A stretch of DNA of 33,754 bases, taken from positions 1 to 33,754 of the forward strand of contig CANFZC010000026.1 of assembly GCA_947451475.1 (NCBI GenBank). The letters run 5' to 3'. The position numbers and the translations under genes are program-made. The notes beneath the pieces are model-generated. The model searched no databases. It saw only the letters and a list, made by a program, of their open reading frames with translations, and was not told where the DNA came from. This document shows, piece after piece, positions 24,083 through 31,362 of the stretch. Origin of the DNA: Flavobacteriaceae bacterium (GTDB taxonomy: Bacteria; Bacteroidota; Bacteroidia; Flavobacteriales; Flavobacteriaceae). Position 1 is the stretch's first letter, and each line of letters begins with the position of its first letter.

Positions 24083-25033
24083 TTAGTCGTTATTCTCAAT
24101 ACTCTTATAGGCATCGATAACTTTTTTAACTAGGCGGTGACGCACGATGTCTTTATCATCTAAATAAATGATACCTATACCATCAATATCTTTCAAAACC
24201 AATAGGGCTTCTTTTAATCCTGAAATGGTTCTTCTAGGTAAATCTACTTGACCTGGATCTCCAGTTATGATGAACTTGGCGTTTTTACCCATACGGGTAA
24301 GGAACATTTTCATTTGGGAATGCGTGGTATTTTGGGCTTCATCTAAAATTACAAAAGCATTATCTAAGGTACGACCACGCATAAAGGCTAAGGGCGCAAT
24401 TTGGATGATTCCTTTAAGCAAATAGTCTTCTAAAGTTTGCGGTGGAATCATATCCCGTAACGCATCGTATAGGGGCTGCATGTAGGGATCTAGCTTTTCC
24501 TTCATATCCCCCGGAAGGAACCCTAAGTTTTCACCGGCTTCTACTGCGGGACGCGTTAAAATGATGCGTTTTACTTGCTTTTCTTTGAGTGCCTTTACGG
24601 CTAGTGCCACACCGGTATAGGTTTTACCGGTACCTGCGGGACCCACAGCAAACACCATATCATTCTTTTGAACGTACTCCACCAATTTTTGTTGGTTGGG
24701 CGTCATGGCTTTGATGAGCTTACCTCCTAGTCCGTGTACCAATATTTTATCTTGATCGGGCATGCGTTGTTCTTCTTGCGAATTACTTTGGATGACACGA
24801 TCAATGACATTATTGTCAATATTGTTGTATCGGGTGAAATGGAGCATGAGTCGGTTAAAGCGATTCTCAAACTCGTCGAGTTCTTCTTTTTCTCCAAATG
24901 CCTTGAGTGTAGTACCTCTTGCGACAATTTTGAGCTTCGGATAATACTTTTTAATTGTTTCAAGATGGATGTCTTGAGCGCCCCAAAATTCTTTGGGAGC
25001 GATGTCGTGTAATTCAATGATACGTTCGTTCAA
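24083..25033 (-). CDS. PhoH family ATPase
   Basis: A PhoH-like (YbeZ-type) P-loop ATPase of 316 residues, thought to act in RNA metabolism with YbeY; the exact role is not settled. Walker A 'GPAGTGKT' is at 131-138 and Walker B in 'FVILDEAQNTTHSQMKMFLTRMG'; 'GDPGQVDLP' and 'LTRPAVEAGENLGFLPGD' are family motifs. I start at the TTG at 25033, giving the usual 'MNERIIELHDIAPKEFWGAQ'. The frame stays open 22 codons further, to 25099, but that stretch holds a perfect -7 element (25087-25094) and reads as unconserved residues, so it is leader, not protein. It diverges from the SAM-hydrolase gene. Confidence 0.92.
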   Translation of the reverse strand: MNERIIELHDIAPKEFWGAQDIHLETIKKYYPKLKIVARGTTLKAFGEKEELDEFENRFNRLMLHFTRYNNIDNNVIDRVIQSNSQEEQRMPDQDKILVHGLGGKLIKAMTPNQQKLVEYVQKNDMVFAVGPAGTGKTYTGVALAVKALKEKQVKRIILTRPAVEAGENLGFLPGDMKEKLDPYMQPLYDALRDMIPPQTLEDYLLKGIIQIAPLAFMRGRTLDNAFVILDEAQNTTHSQMKMFLTRMGKNAKFIITGDPGQVDLPRRTISGLKEALLVLKDIDGIGIIYLDDKDIVRHRLVKKVIDAYKSIENND

Positions 25034-25086
25034 AAGCAGGAGTATTAAATTAATAGAATTCGCTATATAATTGTTAGCTTTGTACT

Positions 25087-25094
25087 CAAATTTA
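25087..25094 (-). promoter_or_regulatory. Promoter -7 element, phoH
   Basis: On the minus strand this is TAAATTTG, a full TAnnTTTG match, about 54 bases before the TTG start at 25033. It argues against the longer reading frame. Confidence 0.55.
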
Positions 25095-25118
25095 ATCAAA
25101 TAAAAGGATAGGTTTCAC

Positions 25119-25126
25119 TATTTTTG
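25119..25126 (+). promoter_or_regulatory. Promoter -7 element, SAM hydroxide adenosyltransferase gene
   Basis: TATTTTTG, full TAnnTTTG match, 32 bases before the ATG at 25158; back to back with the phoH promoter. Confidence 0.5.
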
Positions 25127-25157
25127 GGGGCTATTTATCCCAAGTTATAAACAATTT

Positions 25158-25982
25158 ATGTCAATAATCACCTTAACAACCGATTACGGATTAAAAGACC
25201 ACTTTGTGGGTGCTTTAAAAGGTAAATTATTGTCGGAGTTTCGTGAAGCCACTCTTATTGACATATCCCATGATATTGATCCTTTTAATGTAGCGGAAGC
25301 GGCTTATATGATAGGCGCTGCTTATACCAGTTTCCCGAAAGGGACAGTTCACTTAATTGGTGTCGATATTGAGCTTAATCACGAGAACCAGCATATTGCG
25401 ATGCAATGGAATGATCAGTATTTTATTTGTGCGGACAATGGCATATTGAGTATGCTGATTCAGAAGATTGTACCGCAAAAAATTGTTGCTATCAATATCC
25501 ACGATCGACTACCGAGTGACGCTACTGATTTGGATGTCTTTGTAAAAGTGGCTTGTCACTTGGCCAAAGGAGGCTTATTGAATGTTATAGGCAAAGAAAT
25601 CACCTCGATAAAAGAAGTAACCGAATTGCAGGCCGTGGTTCAAAACAATCAGATTAAAGGCTATGTTATTTATAGTGATCATTTGGGTAACGCGGTCACC
25701 AATATTTCTAAAAAGCTCTTTTTAGAAATGGGCAAAGGGAGGCCGTATGAAATACTATTTAAAAATAAAGTCATAAAAACCATATTACCTAAATATTCTG
25801 CTATTGGGATTTCTGATAAATATCCTATGAAGCATTTTGAGGGCGAGCGATTGGCGATCTTTAATGAAGCTGGTCTTTTGGAGATTGCTATATTTAGGAG
25901 TAATCCGAATACGGTGGGTTCGGCTACCTCTTTATTGGGGTTGAGTTATAGGGATGTGGTGACTATTGAGTTTAAGGTTTAG
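25158..25982 (+). CDS. SAM hydroxide adenosyltransferase (DUF62)
   Basis: A 274-residue member of the SAM hydrolase/fluorinase-like family, which splits S-adenosylmethionine to adenosine and L-methionine using water (hydroxide). The start 'MSIITLTTDYGLKDHFVGALKG' contains the conserved Asp of the SAM-binding site. 'DISHDIDPFNVAEAAYMIGAAY' and 'FPKGTVHLIGVD' follow; later 'FICADNGILS' and 'YSDHLGNAVTNI' belong to the C-terminal beta-barrel. Length fits the family. It runs divergently from phoH. A 7-base tandem array begins right after the stop codon. Confidence 0.92.
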   Translation: MSIITLTTDYGLKDHFVGALKGKLLSEFREATLIDISHDIDPFNVAEAAYMIGAAYTSFPKGTVHLIGVDIELNHENQHIAMQWNDQYFICADNGILSMLIQKIVPQKIVAINIHDRLPSDATDLDVFVKVACHLAKGGLLNVIGKEITSIKEVTELQAVVQNNQIKGYVIYSDHLGNAVTNISKKLFLEMGKGRPYEILFKNKVIKTILPKYSAIGISDKYPMKHFEGERLAIFNEAGLLEIAIFRSNPNTVGSATSLLGLSYRDVVTIEFKV

Positions 25983-25983
25983 G

Positions 25984-26053
25984 GTTTCAGGTTTCAAGTT
26001 TCAGGTTTCAAGTTTCAGGTTTCAAGTTTCAGGTTTCAAGTTTCAAGTTTATG
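25984..26053. repeat. 7-base tandem array (GTTTCAG/GTTTCAA), nine units
   Basis: Nine heptamers from 25984 to 26046, mostly alternating GTTTCAG and GTTTCAA, then a decayed GTTTATG to 26053. It starts directly after the stop codon of the SAM-hydrolase gene. The stretch 25983-26007 is identical to 32290-32314 inside mnmE. Confidence 0.95.
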
Positions 26054-26076
26054 GTTTGGAATTTTAGTTTTAAATT

Positions 26077-26331
26077 ATGTTTAGATTGAAGAAAAGAACG
26101 TTTTATTTTTGGAGGACGATTGCCTTTTTAGGGGTGTTTATATTTGGGATTAAGATTATAGATACGGAGTTAAGTTTTAAATATGAAGCGGATTATGGGG
26201 ACTGTTATTCTAAGATTGACGGAAGTAATTTATGTTTGCAGTACTACTGTTTCATTTCCCTAACTGTTATAAGTTTTGTTTGCTTATTTCTTTTGGTAAA
26301 ATATAGAAAAAAAATATGTTTGTTAGAATAG
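26077..26331 (+). CDS. Small two-helix membrane protein, hypothetical
   Basis: An unrecognised 84-residue ORF. It starts with a basic 'MFRLKKRTFYFWR', then a hydrophobic segment ('TIAFLGVFIFGIKII'), a polar loop of about 27 residues with two cysteines ('DCYSKIDGSNLCLQ'), a second hydrophobic segment ('YYCFISLTVISFVCLFLLV') and a basic 'KYRKKICLLE'. The positive charges at both ends suggest both termini are in the cytoplasm and the loop outside, where the cysteines could form a disulfide. This orderly build supports a real gene. Against it are no clear promoter and a 16-base overlap with the next gene. Confidence 0.5.
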   Translation: MFRLKKRTFYFWRTIAFLGVFIFGIKIIDTELSFKYEADYGDCYSKIDGSNLCLQYYCFISLTVISFVCLFLLVKYRKKICLLE

Positions 26332-26612
26332 TAAAAATGAGTTTCCACGAGGAGCAAATCCCCAAGTTTTTGGCGAATTTTGACCAGATGAAGGAAAAGA
26401 TACGTGGGGCTGAAGGGAATCGATTATTGGAATTGTATCAGGACAAAGGGAATCCTTGTATTTTCTTCACTTACAGTTATTGGGAAACGGAAGCTGATTT
26501 AGAGCGTTACCGTCAATCAGTCTTATTTGATGAAGTGTGGACGTTTACTAAAAAACTATTTAATGACAAGCCTGAGGCCTGGAGTGTGGATAAGGTCGTT
26601 ACCCTACTTTAA
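26316..26612 (+). CDS. Antibiotic biosynthesis monooxygenase-like (ABM) domain protein
   Basis: A 98-residue ferredoxin-like (dimeric alpha/beta barrel) ABM-family protein. 'MFVRIVKMSFHEEQIPKFLANFDQMKEKIRG' is the first strand and helix; 'GNRLLELYQDKGNPCIFFTYSYWETEADLERYRQS' follows; the end is 'FDEVWTFTKKLFNDKPEAWSVDKVVTL'. Members are found in heme degradation, quinone handling or as small unassigned enzymes, so a specific reaction cannot be given. The ATG at 26316 overlaps the stop of the small membrane-protein ORF by 16 bases. A (GAATTAC)3 repeat sits between its stop and gldF, 28 bases downstream. Confidence 0.85.
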   Translation: MFVRIVKMSFHEEQIPKFLANFDQMKEKIRGAEGNRLLELYQDKGNPCIFFTYSYWETEADLERYRQSVLFDEVWTFTKKLFNDKPEAWSVDKVVTLL

Positions 26613-26633
26613 GAATTACGAATTACGAATTAA
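26613..26633. repeat. 7-base repeat (GAATTAC), three units
   Basis: GAATTAC at 26613 and 26620, and GAATTAA at 26627, directly after the stop codon of the ABM gene and just before the gldF ATG at 26641. Confidence 0.75.
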
Positions 26634-26640
26634 TAAAAAT

Positions 26641-27366
26641 ATGAAATCAATCGCATTACGAGAAATAAAGTCCTTTTTTGGTTCGCCTATAGGCTATTTG
26701 GTGATTGCCATTTTTCTTATACTCAATGGCTTGTTCCTATGGGTGTTTGACGGGGAGTATAATATCTTGCAAAGTGGGTTTGCCGATTTGAGTCCGTTCT
26801 TTACGTTAGCCCCATGGATCTTATTATTTTTGATTCCGGCGGTGACTATGCGAAGTTTTTCGGATGAGCGCAAACAGGGCACTATAGAGTTATTATTGAC
26901 CAAGCCATTATCGGTATGGCAAATTGTAAATGGTAAGTTCTTAGGTTCCTTTTTATTGATTGTATTGGCTTTATTACCGACCTTGGTTTATGTCTATGTC
27001 GTTTATGGCTTGGGTCTCCCAGAGGGCAATATTGATATGGGAAGTACTATGGGGTCTTACTTTGGCTTATTGTTTTTGATAGCTTCTTATACGGCTATTG
27101 GGATATTTACCTCCACCCTATCAGAAAACCAGATTGTATCGTTTTTGGTATCGGTTTTTTTATGTTTTGTATTTTACTATGGCTTTGAGGGCGTGGCTAC
27201 CTATATGAAAGGATTTGAGGATCTCATTTCGAGTTTAGGAATGGACTACCATTTTAAAAGTATGTCGCGTGGTGTTGTGGACACCCGTGATGTTTTATAC
27301 TTTATCAGTATTGCATTTTTGTTTTTATCGTTTACGGTGTATAAATTAAAATCCTTGAAATCCTAA
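26641..27366 (+). CDS. gldF: Gliding motility ABC transporter permease GldF
   Basis: A 241-residue ABC-2 type membrane protein. GldF, with GldG and the ATPase GldA, forms an ABC transporter reported as needed for gliding in Flavobacterium johnsoniae. The start is the ATG at 26641 ('MKSIALREIKSFFGSPIGYLVIAIFLILNGLFLWVF'); longer frames run into the preceding gene. About six hydrophobic helices are seen. 'TMRSFSDERKQGTIELLLTKPLSVWQIVNGKFLG' is the ABC-2 coupling segment. gldG begins by overlapping the stop codon by one base (TAATG), so the two are tightly coupled. No gldA is in the window. Confidence 0.94.
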   Translation: MKSIALREIKSFFGSPIGYLVIAIFLILNGLFLWVFDGEYNILQSGFADLSPFFTLAPWILLFLIPAVTMRSFSDERKQGTIELLLTKPLSVWQIVNGKFLGSFLLIVLALLPTLVYVYVVYGLGLPEGNIDMGSTMGSYFGLLFLIASYTAIGIFTSTLSENQIVSFLVSVFLCFVFYYGFEGVATYMKGFEDLISSLGMDYHFKSMSRGVVDTRDVLYFISIAFLFLSFTVYKLKSLKS

Positions 27367-29054
27367 TGAGTGCTATCCCAAACAACTTCAAAAAATTGGC
27401 GGTTACGGTTATCATCCTAGTGGGATTGAACCTAGCAGGTCATTTTATCTACAAGCGCTTTGACTTAACGGCTGACAAACGCTATACCCTATCGCAGACC
27501 TCTTTGACTATAGTAAGCGAGGTAAAAGAACCTTTGTATGTAGACGTCTTCTTGGAGGGTGATTTTCCGGGGGAATTTAAAAAGTTACAAACGGAGACCC
27601 AGCAGTTATTGGAAGAATTTAAATCGGAGAATTCGAATATTATATTCCAGTTTGTTAACCCCTTAAAAGACGAAGACCAGAAAGACAAGACCATGCAATC
27701 GTTTATGGAGCGGGGCATGACACCGGTTAATGTAACCGTAAATGAAAAAGGGCAGCAAACACAAGAAGTAGTTTTTCCGTGGGCTGTTGCCACTTGTGGT
27801 AATCGATCAGTGAAAGTACCCTTATTGAAAAACATGATGGGGGCTTCTACCGCAGAGAAAGTGGTGAGTTCGGTACAACATTTAGAATACGCCTTTGCTA
27901 ATGCCTTTAACACGGTAGCTAAGGCTAAAGAAAAGAAAGTAGCCATCTTGAAAGGGAATGGAGAATTGCATGATTTATTGATTGCCGATTTTGTGAAGTC
28001 GGTTCGTGATAATTATTACATAGGCACCTTTACTTTGGACTCGGTTGCTAAGAATCCGAATGCGAGTTTGCGGTATTTAAATAAATACGATTTGGCCATC
28101 ATCGCGAAGCCTACAGAGGCCTTTTCGGATGAGGAGAAAGAAGTGTTGGACCAGTATGTTATGCACGGCGGTAAGACCTTATGGCTGGTGGATCAAGTGA
28201 ATATGGAGATGGACAGCCTTTATAATAACGAGGGGGCTACCTTGGCCTTTGCTCGTGATTTGAACTTGAGTGACTTGTTTTTCAAGTACGGATTTCGCAT
28301 GCGTCCTGATTTGATTTATGATGTACAGAATACACCTATCGCTTTGGCGACGGGAGAGCAAGGAAGTGCTACACAGTATACGCAGTATCCTTGGTTCTTT
28401 TCGCCGATGATTTATCCTTTGCAAAAAGACAAGCATCCTATTGTAAGTAATCTTGATGGTATAAAGTTTCAATTTACTAGTCCGATAGAGCCTTTAAAAA
28501 ACGATATTAAAAAGACGGTTTTGTTGCAATCGTCTCCCTATTCAAAACTGGTTGGTACACCGACGGAGATTAATTTGAAAATGGTGTCGGATCGTCCGGA
28601 GCAGAAGGATTTTCTCAACAAGGGGAACTTTCCCGTTGCCTTGTTGTTGGAAGGTAAGTTCCATTCTGTCTATGAAAACAGGGTACTTCCTTTTCAGGAG
28701 TCTACGTATCAAAAGGATGGTAAAGACACTAAAATGATTGTGGTTTCGGATGGCGATGTGATTAAGAACCAGTTGGATAAAAATTACCAGCCTTTGGAGT
28801 TGGGTTACGATAAGTGGACTAATAATTTGTATGCCAATAAAGAGTTTATGATGAATTGCGTTAATTACCTGTTGGATGACAACGGACTTATTAACATTCG
28901 CAGTAAAGAAGTAGACTTGCCTATCTTGGATAAAGAAAAAGTGGTCGCTAATTATACCTCATCACAAGTTATAACCGTTGCGGCTCCGTTAGTTATCTTA
29001 GTGTTATTTGGCCTTGTCTTTACCGTATTGCGCAAGCGTCAATACAGCAAGTAA
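27366..29054 (+). CDS. gldG: Gliding motility ABC transporter component GldG
   Basis: A 562-residue protein with an N-terminal membrane helix ('LAVTVIILVGLNLAGHFIY'), a large periplasmic part (about 35-530) and a C-terminal helix ('VITVAAPLVILVLFGLVFTVL') before a basic tail. 'RFDLTADKRYTLSQTSLTI' is a hallmark of GldG and the related ABC-associated (DUF4350/ABC_transp_aux) domain. 'YDLAIIAKPTEAFSDEEKEVLDQYVMHGGKTLWLVDQVN' lies in the central domain. It works with GldF in gliding. The gene is followed by a 62-base gap holding the dnaN promoter. Confidence 0.94.
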   Translation: MSAIPNNFKKLAVTVIILVGLNLAGHFIYKRFDLTADKRYTLSQTSLTIVSEVKEPLYVDVFLEGDFPGEFKKLQTETQQLLEEFKSENSNIIFQFVNPLKDEDQKDKTMQSFMERGMTPVNVTVNEKGQQTQEVVFPWAVATCGNRSVKVPLLKNMMGASTAEKVVSSVQHLEYAFANAFNTVAKAKEKKVAILKGNGELHDLLIADFVKSVRDNYYIGTFTLDSVAKNPNASLRYLNKYDLAIIAKPTEAFSDEEKEVLDQYVMHGGKTLWLVDQVNMEMDSLYNNEGATLAFARDLNLSDLFFKYGFRMRPDLIYDVQNTPIALATGEQGSATQYTQYPWFFSPMIYPLQKDKHPIVSNLDGIKFQFTSPIEPLKNDIKKTVLLQSSPYSKLVGTPTEINLKMVSDRPEQKDFLNKGNFPVALLLEGKFHSVYENRVLPFQESTYQKDGKDTKMIVVSDGDVIKNQLDKNYQPLELGYDKWTNNLYANKEFMMNCVNYLLDDNGLINIRSKEVDLPILDKEKVVANYTSSQVITVAAPLVILVLFGLVFTVLRKRQYSK

Positions 29055-29071
29055 TGTTAATAAAAAACTTT

Positions 29072-29100
29072 TTGAAATCTCTTAGTTTAAGATATATTTG
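29072..29100 (+). promoter_or_regulatory. dnaN promoter
   Basis: TTG at 29072-29074, 18 bases, then TATATTTG at 29093-29100 (full TAnnTTTG). Predicted transcription starts about 10 bases before the ATG at 29117. Confidence 0.65.
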
Positions 29101-29116
29101 TAAAAAATAGATTCAG

Positions 29117-30235
29117 ATGAAATTTATAGTATCCAGTTCCTACTTATTAAAACAACTACAAGTGTTGGGGAGTGTTATTAATAGCAGCAACACCTTACCC
29201 ATTTTAGATAATTTCCTATTCGAATTAGACAACAAAACCTTGACCGTTTCGGCTTCTGATTTAGAGACTACCATGTCGGCTACTTTAGAAATCGATTCTA
29301 CCAGTCAAGGCAGTGTGGCAGTTCCTGCGAAATTGTTATTGGACATCCTTAAAACCTTTCCAGAGCAACCTTTGACGTTTACGGTAGAGGAAAACAGCAC
29401 TATAGAGATCAGTTCGAATTCGGGTAAATATGCTATTGCTTATGCACCAGGAGAAGAATTTCCTAAATCAGTAAGTTTGGAAGACCCGTCTTCTACTATC
29501 GTTCCTTCTGAAGTATTGGCTACGGCTATTAGCAAAACTATTTTTGCGGCGGGTAATGATGATTTACGTCCGGTGATGAGTGGGGTATTTTTCCAGTTCT
29601 CACCTGAGGGATTGATCTTTGTGGCTACGGATGCTCACAAGTTAGTTAAATATGCCCGTGCCGATGTGAAAGCATCGCAAGTAGCGGATTTTATTATGCC
29701 AAAGAAACCGTTGAACATTTTGAAAAGCATCTTGGGAACGGCCGAATCGGAAGTTACTATTGAATATAATGATTCTAATGCTACCTTCTCTTTTGACAGT
29801 TATGTATTGACTTGTCGTTTGATTGATGGTAAGTATCCTAATTACGAGGCGGTAATCCCTAAGGAGAATCCGAATAAGTTGATGATTAACCGCGTTTTGT
29901 TATTGAACTCCGTGCGTCGTGTTGCTATTTTCTCTAATAAGACTACGCATCAGATACGTTTGAAAATTGCAGGAGCGGAATTGAATATCTCTGCAGAGGA
30001 CATTGATTACTCTAACAAGGCGGAAGAGCGTTTGACTTGTGATTATCAAGGAGACGATATGCAAATAGGCTTTAACTCCCGTTTTTTATCTGAGATGTTG
30101 ACTAATTTACAGTCGGATGAAATCATGTTGGAGATGTCTATGCCTAACCGTGCTGGAATCCTTACTCCTATTGATGGATTGGACGAAGGCGAAACGGTAA
30201 CCATGTTGGTTATGCCTGTAATGCTAAACAATTAA
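29117..30235 (+). CDS. dnaN: DNA polymerase III sliding clamp, beta subunit
   Basis: A 372-residue beta clamp, the ring that tethers DNA polymerase III to DNA. The start 'MKFIVSSSYLLKQLQVLGSVINSSNTLPILDNFLFEL' is the typical first-domain opening. 'VMSGVFFQFSPEGLIFVATDAHKLVKY' marks the domain 1-2 junction and 'SCRLIDGKYPNYEAVIP'-type sequence (here 'LTCRLIDGKYPNYEAVIP') domain 2. The end 'MLVMPVMLNN' is the clamp C-terminus that shapes the partner-binding pocket, normally ending M-P-(M/V)-R-L-like. Own promoter upstream and a strong terminator after. dnaA is not next to it. Confidence 0.97.
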   Translation: MKFIVSSSYLLKQLQVLGSVINSSNTLPILDNFLFELDNKTLTVSASDLETTMSATLEIDSTSQGSVAVPAKLLLDILKTFPEQPLTFTVEENSTIEISSNSGKYAIAYAPGEEFPKSVSLEDPSSTIVPSEVLATAISKTIFAAGNDDLRPVMSGVFFQFSPEGLIFVATDAHKLVKYARADVKASQVADFIMPKKPLNILKSILGTAESEVTIEYNDSNATFSFDSYVLTCRLIDGKYPNYEAVIPKENPNKLMINRVLLLNSVRRVAIFSNKTTHQIRLKIAGAELNISAEDIDYSNKAEERLTCDYQGDDMQIGFNSRFLSEMLTNLQSDEIMLEMSMPNRAGILTPIDGLDEGETVTMLVMPVMLNN

Positions 30236-30258
30236 TATAAACTAACCTTTATACTGAG

Positions 30259-30293
30259 AACCGTCTCGTTGCAAACAGCGAGGCGGTTTTTTT
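30259..30293 (+). terminator. Rho-independent terminator after dnaN
   Basis: 10-bp stem (30259-30268 with 30279-30288) that includes one G-T pair and extends inside by three pairs to a CAAA loop, then T7. Clear intrinsic terminator. Confidence 0.9.
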
Positions 30294-30336
30294 ATGGCCT
30301 TAAAGTAAAAGCCCCTACGATGAGGGACTTTAATTC

Positions 30337-31170
30337 TTATTCATGTAGTGCTATGATGGGCGTATGCAGACTTTGTGCTAATTTTTGGGTGGTGGTTGTG
30401 GTGAACAACTCTACAAAGAAATTGCGCTTGTACGTTAGCATTGCCAATACATCGATATCTTGGTCAACTAAGAAGTCTTCGATGGTGGCGTTTACATCCT
30501 CATTGGGAATCACAAAAAACTGTAAATGTTCTTCGTCTTCGAAGTGGGATTGCCAGCGTAGAATCGTATCCGTGTTTACATCTGATTTGGGTGTTTTCAC
30601 ATAGAGGCATTTTACTTTGGCGTGCATTTTTTTGGCCAGCATTAAGACTTTAATCAGCGCTTCGATGTCTTTTTGGCGGAAGCGGGTGGTGAACGCTATG
30701 GTTTCTATTTTTTCGAATTTAGCAGAAGCAGGGACACTTAAAACCGGCACTGACACATCAGAAATCACGGTCGCCGTATTCGTTCCAATAAACGAATCAA
30801 ACCAACCCGTGGCGCCATTGGTACCCATGACTACAAAGTCTATATTTTCTTGTTGGATTACTTTTTTGATGTTGAATACTAGTTCGCCGTCCATCATAAT
30901 ATGGCGGAGGGCGATATGCGATGCTTTGTGCGCTTCGGCTAGGTCATGCAGTATTGGCATTTCCTCTTTGAAGTGATCAAAATTGGCCATTTCAATACTT
31001 TCGTAGAGTGTGGCATAGTTGATGGGCATGGCTTGACTGTCTACTATGGGCAAATCGAAAGTGTGCAGCAGCAAAAGCTCGGCTTTGAAGGTTTTGGCCA
31101 ATTCGAGTGCGTACACAAATGCATTTTGAGATGTTTTAGAAAAATCTAGAGGAACTAAAATCTTTTTCAT
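30337..31170 (-). CDS. Universal stress protein, two Usp domains
   Basis: A 277-residue tandem Usp protein. The first domain starts 'MKKILVPLDFSKTSQNAFVYALELA' and ends with the ATP-binding signature G-x2-G-x9-G-(S/T), seen intact as 'GTNGATGWFDSFIGT' (116-130), then 'VSVPVLSVP'. The second domain (about 150-277) begins 'IETIAFTTRFRQKDIEALIKVLMLA' and lacks that full signature ('MLTYKRNFFVELFTTTTTQKLAQSLHTPIIAL'), so only the first is likely to bind ATP. Such proteins respond to stress or low oxygen. A palindrome of CRP/FNR type (31221-31238) sits upstream of a perfect -7 element, which suggests control by a CRP/FNR-family regulator. Confidence 0.92.
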   Translation of the reverse strand: MKKILVPLDFSKTSQNAFVYALELAKTFKAELLLLHTFDLPIVDSQAMPINYATLYESIEMANFDHFKEEMPILHDLAEAHKASHIALRHIMMDGELVFNIKKVIQQENIDFVVMGTNGATGWFDSFIGTNTATVISDVSVPVLSVPASAKFEKIETIAFTTRFRQKDIEALIKVLMLAKKMHAKVKCLYVKTPKSDVNTDTILRWQSHFEDEEHLQFFVIPNEDVNATIEDFLVDQDIDVLAMLTYKRNFFVELFTTTTTQKLAQSLHTPIIALHE

Positions 31171-31192
31171 GATTGGAGAATTAATAGTAATT

Positions 31193-31200
31193 CAAATTTA
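31193..31200 (-). promoter_or_regulatory. Promoter -7 element, universal stress gene
   Basis: On the minus strand this is TAAATTTG (full match to TAnnTTTG). CTG lies at the -33 spacing in place of TTG; a weak -33 fits an activator-dependent promoter. Confidence 0.6.
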
Positions 31201-31220
31201 CGACCAAATCTGCCCAAAAC

Positions 31221-31238
31221 AGGTGATAAATATCACCT
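31221..31238. promoter_or_regulatory. CRP/FNR-family operator-like palindrome
   Basis: AGGTGATAAATATCACCT: 8-bp arms AGGTGATA / TATCACCT around AA. It contains GTGA-N6-TCAC (CRP core) and TGAT-N4-ATCA (FNR core). Its centre is about 33 bases upstream of the -7 element centre, so roughly -40 from the predicted start of the universal stress gene, the class II activator position. Confidence 0.6.
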
Positions 31239-31336
31239 AAGCTTATATTTAACTTTTACTTATGCTTTTGATATTCATTAGGATGCTTACTAAAAAGGAA
31301 ATTAAAAGCCCCTTTACTAAAGCCCATTAGAATTAG

Positions 31337-31344
31337 TATCTTTG
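31337..31344 (+). promoter_or_regulatory. Promoter -7 element, mnmE
   Basis: TATCTTTG, full TAnnTTTG match, 19 bases before the mnmE ATG at 31363. Confidence 0.55.
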
Positions 31345-31362
31345 CCTATAAATACCAACAAG

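Noticed and set aside
25034..25099. 22-codon N-terminal extension of PhoH
   Set aside because: The stretch contains a perfect -7 promoter element and reads as low-complexity residues; the conserved PhoH start is at 25033.
25984..26053. Regular short repeats that might be read as a CRISPR array
   Set aside because: Units are 7 bases with no unique spacers and there are no cas genes.
27482..27946. 154-codon open frame on the minus strand inside gldG
   Set aside because: Antisense shadow of a conserved gene, with a Cys/Ser-rich, unconvincing translation.
30269..30604. 111-codon open frame on + after dnaN
   Set aside because: It starts inside the dnaN terminator and runs antisense to the universal stress gene.
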